Position numbers and translations under genes: made by a program
From: Candidatus Yanofskyibacteriota bacterium
GTDB lineage: Bacteria > Patescibacteriota > Minisyncoccia > 2-02-FULL-40-12 > IGHO2-01-FULL-4-A
DNA length: 51,298 nucleotides
Direction of reading: 5' to 3'
Assembly: GCA_016185545.1 (NCBI GenBank)
Contig: JACPNJ010000002.1
Location: 1-51,298, forward strand
Shown: piece after piece, positions 49,713-51,298 of the stretch
Numbering within the stretch: position 1 is the stretch's first letter
Layout of the letters: each line of letters starts with the position of its first letter
Notes under the pieces: model-generated
What the model was told of the DNA's origin: nothing
The model's input: only the letters and a program-made list of their open reading frames with translations
Database searches by the model: none

Positions 49713-51146
49713 TTATTTACCGGATTGCTCAAGATTGTGTGCAACTTGAAGAATTTTTGCTTCATCAAAATGCTTTCCGATTATCTGAAATCCGACAGGC
49801 AATCTAGTTACTAGTTTCTGGTTACTGGTTTCTGGTTCAATAAATCCACAAGGAATAGAGATCGCCGGCAGACCGGCAAGATTAACTGGAGCGGTATAGA
49901 TATCGGCAAGATAAGCCGACAGCGGGTCGCTCAATCCACCTAATTTGGGCGCGATATACGGCATTGTCGGTCCGACTATTACATCATATTTTTCAAAAAC
50001 TTTTTCAAAATCTCGCTTAATCAACGACCTTACTTTTTGAGCTTTGAGGTAATAGGCATCATAATATCCCGCTGAAAGCGCATAAGTCCCGAGCATAACT
50101 CGCCTCTTAACTTCTGCCCCAAAACCTTCTGCGCGCGATTTCAAGTAAGTTTCCAGTAGATTTTCCGCTTTTGAGGTTGAGTAGCCGTATCTAATTCCAT
50201 CGTATCTTGCCAAATTTGCCGATATTTCCGATGACACTATTATATAGTAAGTCGCGATAGCATATTCAACCATCGGCAAACTAACCTGGTCAATATGCGC
50301 GCCAAGCGATTCCAGCTTGGCAATCGCCGCTTGTGCCAGATTATTGACCTGCGAATCAAGCCCTCTCCCCTCCTTTGCTAAAGCTGCTTCCTTAGCCGAA
50401 GTGGCTACGGAGGCCGAGCCGGAGGGTACAGAAAAAAAATCCTTTGGTACTGCCACCTTAAGACCGGCAATTGGTTTGTTTAAATTAGCAGTATAATCCG
50501 GTAAATCCCACTCCGGATTCACCGATGTTGAGTCCATTGGATCGTGCCCGGCAATGGCATTGAGCACAATCGCTGCATCTTCAACGGTTTTGGTAATAGG
50601 ACCGATTTGGTCCAAACTTGAAGCCATCGCAATCAAGCCGTGACGCGAAACAAGGCCATACGTCGGCTTAAGTCCCACCGCGCCACACCATGAAGCCGGA
50701 GCACGGATTGAACCGCCGGTATCAGAACCAAGCGCGTAAACGGCAAGGTTTGACGCCACCGCCGCAGCCGAACCGGCCGATGATCCGCCGGCTACACGCG
50801 TATGGTCATGCGGATTCAGTGTCGGTCCAAAGGCTGAGTTTTCTCCAGTCGCTCCCATGGCAAATTCATCCAGATTTGTCTTTCCTAAAAATACCGCGCC
50901 TGCTTGTTTGAGATTGCTTATAACTGTCGCGTCATACGGCGCAATATAATTTTTCAGAATTTTTGAAGCCGCTGTGCATTTTTCTCCACTTATCAAGATA
51001 TTATCTTTAACGGCGCAGGGAACACCAGACAAAAAATTAGTTTCTAGTTCCTGGTTTCTAGTTTCTAGTTTTGGTTTATTAAAAACCGATAAATATGCAT
51101 TCAATTTCGGGTTTTCTTTGGCAATCTGCTTGTGATACTCCGCCAC
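49713..51146 (-). CDS. gatA: Aspartyl/glutamyl-tRNA amidotransferase subunit A
   Basis: Amidase-signature enzyme of the GatCAB complex, which converts Asp-tRNA-Asn and Glu-tRNA-Gln. Catalytic Lys in VPCAVKDNI, the cis-Ser in AGGSSAGSAAAVA and the nucleophile Ser in LGSDTGGSIRAPA. Later GLKPTYGLVSRHG and DAYYLKAQKVR. The GTG at 51146 gives 477 residues but lacks the usual first ~25. In frame upstream lies TIKSVNDGLKKGEFSVEEIV, which looks like real GatA N-terminus with no ATG/GTG/TTG before the TAA. Three low-complexity insertions (see repeats) sit in surface loops. Confidence 0.95.
   Translation of the reverse strand: MAEYHKQIAKENPKLNAYLSVFNKPKLETRNQELETNFLSGVPCAVKDNILISGEKCTAASKILKNYIAPYDATVISNLKQAGAVFLGKTNLDEFAMGATGENSAFGPTLNPHDHTRVAGGSSAGSAAAVASNLAVYALGSDTGGSIRAPASWCGAVGLKPTYGLVSRHGLIAMASSLDQIGPITKTVEDAAIVLNAIAGHDPMDSTSVNPEWDLPDYTANLNKPIAGLKVAVPKDFFSVPSGSASVATSAKEAALAKEGRGLDSQVNNLAQAAIAKLESLGAHIDQVSLPMVEYAIATYYIIVSSEISANLARYDGIRYGYSTSKAENLLETYLKSRAEGFGAEVKRRVMLGTYALSAGYYDAYYLKAQKVRSLIKRDFEKVFEKYDVIVGPTMPYIAPKLGGLSDPLSAYLADIYTAPVNLAGLPAISIPCGFIEPETSNQKLVTRLPVGFQIIGKHFDEAKILQVAHNLEQSGK
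49804..49838 (-). repeat. In-frame heptanucleotide repeat in gatA, C-terminal tract
   Basis: Plus strand CTAGTTA CTAGTTT CTGGTTA CTGGTTT CTGGTTC, five 7-mers in register, encoding PETSNQKLVTR-type sequence. Confidence 0.8.
50368..50426 (-). repeat. Palindromic in-frame insertion in gatA
   Basis: CCCTCC ... GGAGGG enclosing TAGCC-GAAGT-GGCTA. Encodes SGSASVATSAKEAALAKE, Ala/Ser/Lys-rich, in a position where GatA usually has a short loop between VAVPKDFF and LESLGA. Confidence 0.6.
51037..51071 (-). repeat. In-frame heptanucleotide repeat in gatA, N-terminal tract
   Basis: Plus strand TTAGTTT CTAGTTC CTGGTTT CTAGTTT CTAGTTT, encoding LETRNQELETN between LSVFNKP and GVPCAVKD. Confidence 0.8.
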
Positions 51147-51186
51147 AATCTCCTCAACCGAAAACTCGCCCTTTTTTAGGCCATCA

Positions 51187-51215
51187 TTGACAGATTTAAT
51201 TGTGTTTCGTATACT
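51187..51215 (+). promoter_or_regulatory. Consensus promoter of the right-edge gene
   Basis: TTGACA, exactly 17 nt, TATACT; transcription start near 51222. It overlaps the in-frame upstream extension of gatA on the other strand. Confidence 0.85.
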
Positions 51216-51248
51216 TGTAATGGTTGTTTAAAATTGTTGGAGGAGATT

Positions 51249-51298
51249 ATGTCAAGGGAATCAAATGTGTGTGAAACTTGTAGCCAAGTCTATTATGC
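51249..51298 (+). CDS. Partial CDS at right edge, CxxC-containing protein
   Basis: ATG 51249 with GGAGGAG ending 3 nt upstream and a consensus promoter behind it. The visible product is MSRESNVCETCSQVYY, a CxxC that may start a zinc site. It continues beyond the window, so the family cannot be assigned. Confidence 0.65.
   Translation, partial: MSRESNVCETCSQVYY

Overview
The window looks like a chromosome segment of a Patescibacteria/CPR bacterium (Parcubacteria-like). The support is compact core genes of CPR type: a short aspartyl-tRNA synthetase with no room for the usual insert, and a very short L28 with a CxxC...CxxC knuckle. Other support is short leaders, few Shine-Dalgarno sites, and large Ig/FN3-rich surface proteins. 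Most genes are on the minus strand. The placement rests on protein style only; no 16S gene is present.

Layout. 0-6 kb (+): the 3' end of tspO, a small anchored protein, a LamG/cysteine-repeat exported protein, a frameshifted small membrane protein, and a tightly packed three-gene cassette of unknown function. 6-10 kb (-): tRNA-Asn, an unknown gene, and dnaG-rpoD. 10-25.7 kb (-): a surface-protein island of four secreted proteins built from FN3, kelch-like propeller, LamG/DUF2341, Ig-like and YetA/rhamnogalacturonan-lyase-like modules. One very long gene there is broken by a frameshift inside an FN3 repeat. 26-34 kb (-): small genes, tRNA-Ser, pyrG-htpX, a coiled-coil gene plus lemA, and fusA. 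34-38.5 kb: rpsT (+) with a structured leader, then the wall genes ftsW, mraY and dacA (-). 38.7-43.8 kb (-): hydrolase, aspS, rpsL-unknown-rpsG, and a site-2 protease. 44-44.8 kb (+): rpmB with a structured leader, an unknown gene, and tRNA-Pro. 44.8-51.1 kb (-): nudix, ndk, a ComEC-type MBL hydrolase, a zinc-knuckle protein, comEC, a HEPN-like membrane protein, and gatA. A new + strand gene starts at the right edge under a consensus promoter.

How the genes fit together: pyrG and ndk serve nucleotide supply. dnaG and rpoD form the classical replication/transcription operon. rpsL, rpsG, fusA, rpsT, rpmB, aspS and gatA serve translation; a non-discriminating AspRS plus GatA would make Asn/Gln-tRNA by transamidation. 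ftsW, mraY and dacA make and trim peptidoglycan. comEC and the separate MBL protein look like a split DNA-uptake channel.

The most unusual content is not protein families but repeated structured DNA/RNA. (1) A ~165-195 nt element occurs three times between genes (38.5, 39.3 and 45.8 kb), with compensatory changes in at least four helices. (2) 23-bp palindromes of the form ACTTAG-N5-S-N5'-CTAAGT lie in frame inside dacA and comEC and once between genes. (3) In-frame heptanucleotide tandem repeats lie in gatA (twice) and dnaG. (4) Larger inverted-repeat elements end in AAAATTACAAAC. (5) Nearly identical FN3 DNA modules have apparently recombined. Together these suggest a genome colonised by small structured repeats that tolerate insertion both between and inside genes.
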